From Streptomyces novaecaesareae (GTDB lineage Bacteria; Actinomycetota; Actinomycetes; Streptomycetales; Streptomycetaceae), in NCBI RefSeq assembly GCF_000716875.1, contig NZ_JNWQ01000061.1:1-41761 (forward strand): a stretch of 41,761 bases of DNA, given 5' to 3'. The notes beneath the pieces are model-generated. The model had not been told where the DNA came from. It ran no database searches and worked only from the letters and a program-made list of their open reading frames with translations. A program made the position numbers and the translations under genes. This document shows, one piece after another, positions 1 to 9,632 of the stretch. Position 1 is the stretch's first letter. Every line of letters starts with the position of its first letter.

Positions 1-67
1 CGCTTGCTCATGTTGCTCTTGCCACTCACTACCTGGACTGCTTCCTCCGGGACCATCCGTCCCAGTA

Positions 68-463
68 TCAGGCTGTCCAGCTCAGTGGGGGAACTTCAAT
101 GAGACGCCCGTCCTCCCACACGCCGAATGCCAGCCAGCCGACCACGCTGTGCATGGCGTGCAGAACCATCCGCCGGCCTGCGCTTGCCGCCACAAGCTCA
201 TCCGGGAGCTGGGACGGGAGATCGATCATCACACGTCGATCGCAGACCAGCTCCACTCCCGGCCAACTCCCCGCATAAGCCCGGCCGTCCGGAGGGTAAA
301 CCCCGTCCCACAAGTTCAAGCCGGCGGCCTCTTCGATTGCCCAGCCCGGGTACAGGCGCCGCACCATGGCGATCGTCTGCTCCAGGTCCGCCGGACCGAC
401 CTGCTTCAACAGGCGTGGCACCTCTCCGTCGGCATACACGAGCAGACCAGTCTTGGCTCCCAA
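68..463 (-). CDS. DUF6928-like hypothetical protein, short
   Basis: 131 aa from a TTG start that begins LGAKTGLLVYADG. The start is chosen because a GGGGAGG ribosome site lies four bases upstream and because DUF6928 proteins of actinomycetes typically begin MGAKTALL.YADG. An upstream in-frame TTG at 523 would only add an Arg/Cys-rich tail that looks non-coding. No membrane segment, signal peptide or catalytic motif is visible. Family members as I recall them are longer (about 200 aa or more). This one stops soon after a VVGWLAFGVWEDG strand, so the C-terminus may be truncated or divergent. The family assignment is from memory of the N-terminal motif and is moderate; no function is known. Confidence 0.55.
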   Translation of the reverse strand: MGAKTGLLVYADGEVPRLLKQVGPADLEQTIAMVRRLYPGWAIEEAAGLNLWDGVYPPDGRAYAGSWPGVELVCDRRVMIDLPSQLPDELVAASAGRRMVLHAMHSVVGWLAFGVWEDGRLIEVPPLSWTA

Positions 464-571
464 AGATCCTCCCCACAGCGAAAGCCCACATTCCGGTCGC
501 ACCCTACTCACCAGCGCCGACAAAGAGGGCCAACAGACGCGGGTACTCCAACGACTTCGCCGTCTCGCGCC

Positions 572-1006
572 TCAGCTGTAAAGGTGGCGATTGACCAGGG
601 GATCGTTCGCCAGGACGTAGTCCACCACGGCCCAGAAGTCGCGCAGCTGCGGATGCACGAGGCCCGCCGCCCGGTCGAGCTTGCGGCCGAAGAGCGGCCC
701 ATCCGGGTAGATCGTTCCCGCATCTACGAGGGTGGCAGCAGGCTCAGTCTGCCCCAGGACCGGGCCGACGCGGCAGCCGAAGGAAACATGATCAGTCATG
801 GCCTCGGCACCTTGGCCCCACGTACCGAAGACCACATCGATCCAAGCGTCGTGATCCCGGTCGCGGTGGTGGTAGCAGTTGGCGTAGTACAGCGCGTAAG
901 GCGCACCGTCAGCGTGGACCATGTTCCAGGATCGTTCGATGGGTGCCTCGCAACACTCGCAGGTGAACGTACGGGTCTGCCTGTCCGGGCCGAAGGTGAG
1001 CAACAT
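572..1006 (-). CDS. Hypothetical Cys-rich protein
   Basis: 144 aa, soluble, with a CECC cluster near residues 16-19 (possible metal or structural site), then a compact mixed alpha/beta sequence containing HADGAPYALYYANCYHHRD and DAWIDVVFGTWG. The ATG at 1006 is preferred over the upstream TTG at 1015, because GAGAGG sits nine bases before the ATG but directly abuts the TTG. I recognise it as a type of conserved Streptomyces hypothetical but cannot name a function. It is codirectional with the DUF6928-like gene 108 bases downstream, so the two may share a transcript. Confidence 0.6.
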   Translation of the reverse strand: MLLTFGPDRQTRTFTCECCEAPIERSWNMVHADGAPYALYYANCYHHRDRDHDAWIDVVFGTWGQGAEAMTDHVSFGCRVGPVLGQTEPAATLVDAGTIYPDGPLFGRKLDRAAGLVHPQLRDFWAVVDYVLANDPLVNRHLYS

Positions 1007-1163
1007 GGGCGCCAACCTCTCACAGCCCTTGATCGACCTTTCCGGCAGGGTGCCGGAGCGAGGGTGCCCCGGTCCGTTCCCCCTCGCACAAACTCACCCG
1101 ATCCGGCGATAGCACTACACCTGTTGCGATGGATAAGCTCGAGCGCACTGGCGCTGAGCTGCA

Positions 1164-3053
1164 TCAACCTGAGCATCCCGCTACCGCGACAGGCCGAACC
1201 CCCAGAGAAGCCGCGTTGGCGATGTTGTGGGTGACCAGGAGGGTGATGCGCCCCGGCGCGAGGGCGCGCAGGGCGTGCAGGATGCGGTGCTCGGCGCGCG
1301 GGTCGAGGTCGGAGGTCGGCTCGTCCAGGATCAGCAGGCCCGGGCAGCGCGCCGTGCGGTACAGCGCCCGGGCGACGGCCGCGCGCTGCCAGCCGCCGCC
1401 GGAGAGTTCGGCGCCGCCCCACCAGCCCTGGGCGAGCAGGGTGCGCCAGCCGGAGCGCAGCCGGTCCACGATCTCGTCGAAGCCGGTCCGGGCGGCCGCC
1501 CGCTCGACGTCGGCCATCACCTGGTCGGTGAGGTGGCCCAGGTGGATGTTCTCGGCGGCGCCGAGCGGCCAGCGGGCGAACTCCTGCGGCACCCGGGCGA
1601 CCCGGGACCACATGCCCTCGGCGTCCAGTTCCTCCACTGGCACGCCGTCCCAGGTGATCCGGCCGGTCTGCGGCAGGTAGAGGCCGGAGAGCAGCTTGAG
1701 CAGGGTCGACTTGCCGCTGCCGTTCTGCCCGATCACGGCCACCACCTCCCCCTCCCGCAGGGTCATGCTGACCCCGCGCAGGGCCGGCTCCTGCTGCTCG
1801 CCGGGGTAGGCGTGGCCCAGGTCGGTCACCTCGACCAGCCGCGGGGCGGCGGGCACCCGGTGGCCGCGGCTGATCCGGTGGCCGCCGGCCTCGTCGAGGA
1901 AGGTGAAGTAGTCGTCCAGGTACAGGCCCATCCGGTACAGCCGGGCGCCGTTGCCGACCAGGCCCTGCAGGCCGGAGGAGGCGGTGCGCAGCGCGAAGGT
2001 GGCGGTGCCGGCCGCGGCGAGGTCGATCCGGCCGCTCGCCACCAGGTAGAGCAGGGTGCCCCAGATCAGGGCGCTGCCGGCGCCGGTGCCGAGCGCGGCC
2101 AGCAGCGACACCTTCGCCGCCTCCCGGGTCGCCCGGTCGGTGGCGGCCACGATCTTGGCCTCGGCGCGGCGGTACTTGGCCATCAGGAAGGGCGTGACCT
2201 GGTCCGAACGGACCTGGTCGGCACGGGTCTTGTCGATCAGGAACCACCGGTACACGCGCAGCGCCCCGCGGTCCTCGTTGGTGGTCACCGCCGCGAGGTA
2301 GTGGATCCGGGCGGTGCGGACGGCGGCCACCGCGGTCGGCACCGAGCCGAGCAGCAGCAGCGGCACCAGCCAGGGGTGCAGCGTCGCCAGCACGCCCGCG
2401 GCGGCGGCCAGCGAGACGGTGGAGGCGATCACGTCCTGGGCGTTGGAGAGCAGGTCGGGCGTGGTCGAGGCGCCCCGGTCGGCGGCCTCCCACTGCTCGT
2501 TGTACGCGGGCTCGTCGTACGCCTTCAGCTCGGCGGCGCAGCCGGCGGCGATCAGCGCCAGCTCCGCCTCCCTGGTGATCCGCGGCGACACCCGCCCGGA
2601 CAGGCTCACCACGGCGATGCCCAGCACGGCGCGCAGGGCGGCCGAGACGGTGAGCAGGAGCAGCGAGGGCGCGGCGGTGCGCAGGTGGCCGGTCACCGGG
2701 CCGGGGACGAGCAGCGCGTTCAGCGTGCCGGTGGTGGCGTACAGCGCGAGCGCCCCGAACACGCCCGCCAGCGCCTGGCAGACCAGCAGCAGCGCGGTGG
2801 ACGTCCGGTCCGCCGCCCAGGCCAGCGTCATCGCCCGGCGCACCAGGTGCGGCAGGCGGCGCAGCATGGCGCCCGCCGACATCGACGCGCCGGCCTGGGC
2901 GCGGCGGTCGCCGGGGAAGCGCAGGCGCAGCTCCTCGTCGTGCTCCGCGCTGTCGTGCTCGGCGCTGTCCTGCTCGGCGCTGTCGTGCTCCGTGCCGTGG
3001 TGCTCCTCCACGGCGGTCTCGGGTTTCTCGGGCTTCGCGATCTGCTCGGACAC
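1164..3053 (-). CDS. ABC transporter, fused permease/ATPase, C-terminus missing
   Basis: About 629 aa from GTG 3053, chosen for the GGGAG five bases upstream; the longer open frame toward 3245 has no ribosome site. The N-terminus holds a His/Asp/Glu repeat (AEHDS-type pentads, residues 21-40). A transmembrane half follows at roughly 75-350. The nucleotide-binding domain has Walker A GQNGSGKST (442-450), the signature LSGGGWQR, Walker B LLILDEPTSDLD and H-loop LVTHNIANA. In this family the H-loop is normally followed by about 30-40 residues (ADRI.VL..GRV.E.G). Here the sequence switches after IANAA to an unrelated tail ending VAVAGCSG. A deletion or insertion junction near 1209 is inferred. 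It is a half-transporter with no partner visible. Substrate is unknown, and function is doubtful if the tail is needed. Confidence 0.8.
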   Translation of the reverse strand: MSEQIAKPEKPETAVEEHHGTEHDSAEQDSAEHDSAEHDEELRLRFPGDRRAQAGASMSAGAMLRRLPHLVRRAMTLAWAADRTSTALLLVCQALAGVFGALALYATTGTLNALLVPGPVTGHLRTAAPSLLLLTVSAALRAVLGIAVVSLSGRVSPRITREAELALIAAGCAAELKAYDEPAYNEQWEAADRGASTTPDLLSNAQDVIASTVSLAAAAGVLATLHPWLVPLLLLGSVPTAVAAVRTARIHYLAAVTTNEDRGALRVYRWFLIDKTRADQVRSDQVTPFLMAKYRRAEAKIVAATDRATREAAKVSLLAALGTGAGSALIWGTLLYLVASGRIDLAAAGTATFALRTASSGLQGLVGNGARLYRMGLYLDDYFTFLDEAGGHRISRGHRVPAAPRLVEVTDLGHAYPGEQQEPALRGVSMTLREGEVVAVIGQNGSGKSTLLKLLSGLYLPQTGRITWDGVPVEELDAEGMWSRVARVPQEFARWPLGAAENIHLGHLTDQVMADVERAAARTGFDEIVDRLRSGWRTLLAQGWWGGAELSGGGWQRAAVARALYRTARCPGLLILDEPTSDLDPRAEHRILHALRALAPGRITLLVTHNIANAASLGVRPVAVAGCSG

Positions 3054-3408
3054 AGTGCTCCCTGTTCCCTGGTGGTGCGGCCGACGGCCGCGGCGGATCC
3101 GTACGCGGGCAGCCCTCGTCGCCGGGTGGGCGTGGTGGGTCGGCAGGGGTGCCGGTGGGCACTCTGCGAGGGGCGGTCTGCCGGTGCGGACCCCGATCCT
3201 GGCAGCGGTCCGCGGGGGTGTCCGGCGTGTCCCGGCGGGTCTCACTCGATCCGGGCGATTCCGTGTCGGGGACGGCGAGTTGGTGGCGGTCGATCATCGG
3301 GGAGGTCCTCGATGTTCGATTCCGACGCCTCGCTCCTGTGGCAGCGCCCTGCACCCAGGGTCACGATGGAAACCCGGCCACCGCCGGCCCCGGCCCGATC
3401 GGAGTGCG
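3054..3408. other. 355-base intergenic region, no gene seen
   Basis: Separates the minus-strand ABC gene from the plus-strand DUF1269-type gene, so it should carry both promoters. Open frames cross it, but they have no coding-like composition and continue as GC artefacts through neighbouring genes. I see no convincing -35/-10 pair, strong hairpin or repeat. Confidence 0.6.
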
Positions 3409-3918
3409 ATGAGCGAGCAGCACAACGTCGTCCTGCTGACCTTCCCGGACGCCGCCGGCTGGCGCCCGGCCTTCGACGAGGCGCAGCACCTGCCCGGCCT
3501 GCGGGTGGCGGCCGCGCTGGAGCGCAGCACCGACGGCCTGCTGGAGGTCAGGGACACCTTCACCCGGGGCGCGGGCGTGGCCACCGTCGGCTCGGGGCTG
3601 CTGGGCGGGCTGGTGGGGCTGCTCGGCGGGCCGGTCGGCGTGCTGCTGGGCTTCGCGGCGGGTGCGGCGCTCGGCAACGCGGCGGAGGAGCGCCTGGCAT
3701 CGGAGGCCGGTGCCGGGCTGATCGTGCTCTCCACCCGGGTGCCGGACGGCGGCGCGCTGATCGTCCTGGAGGTGCGGGAGGCCTCGCCCGGCCCGGCCGA
3801 CGAGCTGGCCGCCCGGCACGCGGCAACGGTCGAGCGGATCGACGCGCACGCCTTCACCGAGCAGGTCCGGGCGGCGGAGGAGAAGGCCGAGCACGCCAAG
3901 GACCCCGAGGAGTCCTGA
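3409..3918 (+). CDS. DUF1269-like glycine-zipper membrane protein
   Basis: 169 aa starting at ATG 3409 with GGAGT six bases upstream. Residues 1-55 form a ferredoxin-like segment (VVLLTFPDAAGW, then ALERSTDGLLEVRD). The middle is a Gly/Ala/Leu-rich hydrophobic hairpin with repeated GLLGG and GPVGVLLGF motifs (about 61-90), typical of DUF1269/DUF6325-like proteins. A second domain (LIVLSTRVPDGGALIVLEV) and a Glu/Lys-rich tail follow. It is probably membrane-associated. Such proteins are often stress-linked in actinomycetes, but no biochemical role is established. It lies 72 bases upstream of the two-component pair and could be cotranscribed with it. Confidence 0.7.
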   Translation: MSEQHNVVLLTFPDAAGWRPAFDEAQHLPGLRVAAALERSTDGLLEVRDTFTRGAGVATVGSGLLGGLVGLLGGPVGVLLGFAAGAALGNAAEERLASEAGAGLIVLSTRVPDGGALIVLEVREASPGPADELAARHAATVERIDAHAFTEQVRAAEEKAEHAKDPEES

Positions 3919-3990
3919 CCCCCGGCCGCCGGACCCCGACCACCGTCCACCGGACTGTGCCGGAGCGCGGCCGACCGCCAGAATGTCCCG

Positions 3991-5229
3991 GTGATCAACC
4001 ACCCGACGGTGCAACGGTTGCGCGCGGCGGTCCGACCGCCCGACGGCCCGGGCGCCGCGCCACCGCCCCGGCCGACCCGGCGCGGCCAGGCCTTCGACGT
4101 CGCCCTGGCCCTCTCCCTCGCCCTCACCTCCGGCCGCTACGCCGCCATCGCGGACCACCCCGCCGGGACGTCCCCGTCCTGGCTGTTGTTACTGGTGCCG
4201 CTCGTGCCGCTGCCGCTGGTGCTGCGCCGCCGCTTCCCGCTGGCGGTGCTGTGGGCGGTGCTGCCGGCCGCGCTGCTGGTCCGGCACCAGTCGCAGGACA
4301 TCGCGTACTCGGCGGGCGTCGCCGTGATCGTCGCCGCCTACAGCGCCGCCGCGTACGGGCGCCGCCCGGCCTCCCTCCTGCTGGGCCTGCCGGCCGCGAC
4401 CGCCGCGCTGGTGGCGCTGTTCGCCGAGGCCAAGCTGCCGCACTTCCCCAACGGCGTGATCGCCGTACTCGTCCTGGTGCCGGTGTTCGCGGTCGCCTAC
4501 GAGCTGCGGATGTGGCGCCGCCGGGTGGAGGAGGGGCGTGCGCGGCTGTCCGCCCTGGAGCGCGCGCAGCTGGCCGCGCTGCAGCGCGCGGTGGAGCTCG
4601 AACGGGCCCGGATCGCCCGGGAGTTGCACGACGTGGTGACGCACAACGTGAGCATGATGACGATCCAGGCCGGGGCCGCCCGCAAGATCCTGGACACCGC
4701 CCCGGACCGGGCCCGCGAGGCGATGGCCGCGGTGGAGTCCGGCGGGCGCGCGGCGATGACCGAACTGCGGCACGTGATGGGCCTGTTGACGATCGACTCG
4801 GGGAGCGGAGACGACCCGGCCGCGGACGCCGACCTCAGCCCCCAGCCGGGCCTGGGCCGCCTGGACGCGCTGGTGGAGGGCGTGCGGCGGGCCGGGCTGC
4901 CGGTGGAGCTGACCGTCCGCGGCGAGCACCGCGCCGTGCCGCCCGGGGTCGAACTGGCCGCCTACCGGGTCGTCCAGGAGGCCCTCACCAACACCGTCAA
5001 GCACGCGGGCGGCGCCGCTGCCGCCGTCACCGTCGAGTACGCCCCCGACCGGCTGAAAGTGGACGTCACCGACACCGGCGGCCGCCCCACCGGCGCCGCC
5101 GCCACCGGCAACGGACGCGGCCTGCTGGGCCTGCGCGAACGCCTGGCCGTCTACGGCGGCACCCTGCACACCGGCCCCCGGCCGCGCGGCGGCTACCGCG
5201 TCACGGCCCTGATACCGCTGGAGAGTTGA
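3991..5229 (+). CDS. Sensor histidine kinase (NarL/DesK type)
   Basis: 412 aa from GTG 3991; no strong ribosome site is visible. The N-terminal half holds about four to five membrane segments (about 36-55, 63-80, 84-97, 107-122, 130-170). A short coiled linker leads to the HisKA_3 domain with ELERARIARELHDVVTHNV; the phosphoacceptor is His213. The C-terminal HATPase_c domain shows AYRVVQEALTNTVKHA (N box), DTGG and GRGLLGLRERL (G box). It should autophosphorylate and pass phosphate to the response regulator encoded one base downstream. Leu67 is encoded by TTA (4189-4191), the codon read only by the bldA tRNA in streptomycetes, so translation may be developmentally gated. The signal is unknown. 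Confidence 0.92.
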   Translation: MINHPTVQRLRAAVRPPDGPGAAPPPRPTRRGQAFDVALALSLALTSGRYAAIADHPAGTSPSWLLLLVPLVPLPLVLRRRFPLAVLWAVLPAALLVRHQSQDIAYSAGVAVIVAAYSAAAYGRRPASLLLGLPAATAALVALFAEAKLPHFPNGVIAVLVLVPVFAVAYELRMWRRRVEEGRARLSALERAQLAALQRAVELERARIARELHDVVTHNVSMMTIQAGAARKILDTAPDRAREAMAAVESGGRAAMTELRHVMGLLTIDSGSGDDPAADADLSPQPGLGRLDALVEGVRRAGLPVELTVRGEHRAVPPGVELAAYRVVQEALTNTVKHAGGAAAAVTVEYAPDRLKVDVTDTGGRPTGAAATGNGRGLLGLRERLAVYGGTLHTGPRPRGGYRVTALIPLES

Positions 5230-5918
5230 TGGAAGCGCTGCCCTTGCGTGTGGTGGTCGCCGACGACCAGGCCCTGGTCCGCACCGGGTTCCGGCTGATC
5301 CTGGAGTCGGAGGGGATCGAGGTGGTCGCCGAGGCGGAGGACGGCGAGCAGGCCGTCTCCGCCGTCCGCCGGTGCCGGCCGGACGTCGTCCTGATGGACA
5401 TCCGGATGCCCGGGCTGGACGGGCTGGAGGCCACCCGCCGGATCCTCGCCGACCCCGGGGAGGAACCGCCGCGGATCATCATGCTGACCACCTTCGACCT
5501 CGACCACTACGTCTACGCGGCGGTGGCCGCCGGGGCGAGCGGCTTCCTGCTCAAGGACGTCACCCCGGAGCACCTGGCGGCGGCCGTCCGGCTGGTCCGC
5601 ACCGGGGACGCGCTGCTCGCCCCCGCGATCACCCGCCGCCTGGTCGAGCGCTTCGCGCGTCCGCAGGCCCGGGAAACCGCCACCCCGCACCGGGAGTTGG
5701 GCACGCTCACCCCGCGCGAACTGGAGGTGATGGCGCTGCTCGCCCGCGGCCTCAGCAACGCCGAGCTCGCCGCCCGGCTGCAGCTGTCCGAGGCGACGGT
5801 GAAGACGCACGTGGCCCGGATCCTCGGCAAGCTGGGCCTGCGGGACCGGGCCCAGGTGGTGGTCGCGGCGTACGAGACGGGGCTGGTCAGCGTGGGCGCC
5901 GCGCCCGAGGCGCCGTAA
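5229..5918 (+). CDS. LuxR/NarL-family response regulator
   Basis: 229 aa; its ATG shares one base with the kinase stop codon (TGATG), implying translational coupling. The receiver domain has acidic residues Asp12/Asp13, phosphoacceptor Asp57 in VVLMDIRMPGLDG, and the FLLKDV lysine. The C-terminal LuxR helix-turn-helix reads LTPRELEVMALLARGLSNAE followed by LSEATVKTHVARILGKLGL. It is the partner of the upstream kinase. Target genes are not evident. The divergent DUF1269/ABC region is a reasonable guess by proximity only. Confidence 0.95.
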   Translation: MEALPLRVVVADDQALVRTGFRLILESEGIEVVAEAEDGEQAVSAVRRCRPDVVLMDIRMPGLDGLEATRRILADPGEEPPRIIMLTTFDLDHYVYAAVAAGASGFLLKDVTPEHLAAAVRLVRTGDALLAPAITRRLVERFARPQARETATPHRELGTLTPRELEVMALLARGLSNAELAARLQLSEATVKTHVARILGKLGLRDRAQVVVAAYETGLVSVGAAPEAP

Positions 5919-5944
5919 ACGCCCGAGGTGCCGTAACGGCGCGC

Positions 5945-5976
5945 GGGAGCCCGGGGGTCGAAACCCCCAGGCTCCC
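5945..5976. terminator. Bidirectional hairpin terminator between response regulator and katG
   Basis: Arms GGGAGCC-c-GGGGGT and ACCCCC-a-GGCTCCC (one mismatch) flank a CGAA tetraloop. It lies 26 bases past the response regulator stop and 36 bases past the katG stop, between convergent genes. There is no T tract, as is usual in actinomycetes. Confidence 0.85.
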
Positions 5977-6012
5977 GCCCTCACCGGCTCGCGAGGATCG
6001 GACCAGGTCGAA

Positions 6013-8268
<2,256 letters not shown>

Positions 8269-8310
8269 CTAGCTACCTTCGGCACCTGCTGGTGCTGTCT
8301 GGAGCCGCGT

Positions 8311-8363
8311 GCCACGTGTTGCTGCTGCGTCCTACAGCAACGGGAGCCACGTGCTGCTGCTAC
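8311..8363. promoter_or_regulatory. Repeats in the katG/fur intergenic region
   Basis: Two near-identical direct repeats containing CACGTG (GCCACGTGTTGCTGCTGC at 8311-8328; GCCACGTGCTGCTGCTAC at 8346-8363). Between and overlapping them is an inverted repeat, GTTGCTG-N10-CAGCAAC (8318-8341). They lie upstream of katG. An operator role is inferred from position only. Confidence 0.45.
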
Positions 8364-8485
8364 CCAGGCTAGCGCCGGAGCCGATCCTACGATGGACGCA
8401 ATCCAAGTCAAGAAAGACACCAAACCCATATCCGATCGGGATCCGGATGCCACAGGATGTGTATTGGTAAACTCCGGTCCTCCCC

Positions 8486-8503
8486 TTGACCTGAATAGGT
8501 GAA
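8486..8503. promoter_or_regulatory. Dyad overlapping the fur ribosome site
   Basis: TTGACCT-gaat-AGGTGAA, an imperfect palindrome (6 of 7 pairs) ending five bases before the regulator's ATG and containing its AGGTG ribosome site. It could be an autoregulatory operator; this is inferred from symmetry and position. Confidence 0.4.
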
Positions 8504-8508
8504 CCGAT

Positions 8509-8922
8509 ATGAGTGACCTGCTGGAGCGGCTGCGCGGGCGCGGCTGGCGCCTCACGTCCCAGCGGCGTGTCGTGGCCGAGGTCCTGGACGGCGAGCACGT
8601 GCACCTGACCGCCGACGAGGTGCACGCCCGGGCGGCCGCACGCCTCCCGGAGATCTCCCGGGCGACGGTCTACAACACCCTCGGCGAGCTGGTCACCCTC
8701 GGCGAGGTCATCGAGGTCGCCACCGACGGGCGCGCGAAGCGCTACGACCCCAACGCGCACCGCCCGCACCAGCACCTGGTCTGCACCGGCTGCGGCGCCA
8801 TCCGGGACGTCCACCCCCTCGGCAACCCGCTCGCCGACCTCCCGGCGGAGCAGCGCTTCGGGTTCACCGTCTCGCAGGCCGAGGTCACCTACCGGGGGCT
8901 CTGCCCGGACTGCACGGGCTGA
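8509..8922 (+). CDS. Fur-family peroxide/metal regulator (FurA/CatR-like)
   Basis: 137 aa with an AGGTG ribosome site seven bases before the ATG. The winged-helix domain has LTSQRRVVAEVLDGEHVHLT and ISRATVYNTLGELV. The dimerisation domain carries HRPHQHLVCTGC (His84, His87, His89, Cys92, Cys95) and C-terminal CPDC (Cys132, Cys135), the structural zinc site of Fur/PerR proteins. The divergent katG identifies it as the probable catalase repressor that senses peroxide, equivalent to FurA/CatR in streptomycetes. The exact subfamily (Fur versus PerR) cannot be fixed by eye. Confidence 0.92.
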   Translation: MSDLLERLRGRGWRLTSQRRVVAEVLDGEHVHLTADEVHARAAARLPEISRATVYNTLGELVTLGEVIEVATDGRAKRYDPNAHRPHQHLVCTGCGAIRDVHPLGNPLADLPAEQRFGFTVSQAEVTYRGLCPDCTG

Positions 8923-9007
8923 CCGGTCGCGGCCCGGCCGTTCCGGGCCGATCGGTCACGGCCTGACTGTTCCGGGCCGATCGGTCACGGCCTGACTGTT
9001 CCGGGCC
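8921..9007 (+). repeat. 29-bp tandem repeat, three copies, at the fur 3' end
   Basis: Copies at 8921-8949, 8950-8978 and 8979-9007. The last two are identical and the first differs at five positions. The array begins inside the fur stop codon. Copy 1 contains a perfect 7-bp hairpin, GGCCCGG-ccgtt-CCGGGCC (8931-8949), that may terminate fur transcription; the changes in the other copies weaken it. Confidence 0.85.
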
Positions 9008-9076
9008 GAGCAGCCCGGCGGCCGCAGGTCCGGTTCTCGCTTCCCCCGCGAAACCAGGACGTGTAGTGTCCCGGTT

Positions 9077-9556
9077 ATGCGCATGGGCGAGGGAGTCGAG
9101 TGGGGCCTGCACTGCTGCCTCACACTGGCGTGGCTCGGGGACGAGCAGCCGGTGCCGACAGGACGGCTGGCCGCCTGGTTCGACCTCCCGCCCGCCTACC
9201 TGACCAAGCGCCTCCAGGCACTCGTCCGGGCCGGCATCCTCGGCTCCACGCCGGGCGCCCGCGGCGGATTCCGGCTGGGCCGCCCACCGGAGTCGATCAC
9301 CCTGATGGACGTGGTCGCCGCCATCGAGGGCACCGACGACCTCTTCCGCTGCACCGAGATCCGGCAGCGCACGGAAGGGGCTGCCGCCGCCGGGGACGAC
9401 TTCCGGCGGCCCTGCGGCGTGTCGACGGCGATGCGCAGGGCCGAACTCGCCTGGCGGCGTGAACTCGCCGGGCAGACGGTGGCCGACCTGATGGCCGCGG
9501 CGCCCGCCGGTGCGGCCGAGCGCACCCGCCGGCACTACGCGCGACTGACGGGCTGA
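9077..9556 (+). CDS. Rrf2-family transcriptional regulator
   Basis: 159 aa, the usual Rrf2 size. The N-terminal winged helix has GRLAAWFDLPPAYLTKRLQALVRAGIL and the wing motif GARGGFRLGRPPESITLMDVV, which is diagnostic. Fe-S-binding members carry three closely spaced cysteines. Here only two well-separated cysteines (RCTEI and RPCGV) follow the wing, so an Fe-S cluster is unlikely. The start ATG lies seven bases after a TAGTGT -10-like element (9064-9069) with no ribosome site, suggesting a leaderless transcript. It probably controls the codirectional MFS exporter 76 bases downstream. Confidence 0.85.
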   Translation: MRMGEGVEWGLHCCLTLAWLGDEQPVPTGRLAAWFDLPPAYLTKRLQALVRAGILGSTPGARGGFRLGRPPESITLMDVVAAIEGTDDLFRCTEIRQRTEGAAAAGDDFRRPCGVSTAMRRAELAWRRELAGQTVADLMAAAPAGAAERTRRHYARLTG

Positions 9557-9632
9557 GCCCTCCCCCCTTGACTTTCTGCGGACTGCTTTCGCGGCCCCGC
9601 ACACCACGTGTCGACCTGTGAGGTGAACCTGG

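Noticed and set aside
3312..3408. Short plus-strand gene starting at ATG 3312 after GGGGAGG
   Set aside because: The frame continues without a stop straight through the DUF1269 gene in another frame and its product is Pro/Arg-rich, so it is a GC artefact.
1227..5918. Very long plus-strand open frame reading against the ABC gene and into the response regulator frame
   Set aside because: Only its last part (from 5229) is a real gene; the rest is Gly/Arg/Ala-rich shadow coding caused by GC-rich third positions opposite well-recognised genes.
8921..9007. Possible CRISPR or attachment-site array
   Set aside because: Three head-to-tail 29-mers without spacers, no integrase or cas gene.
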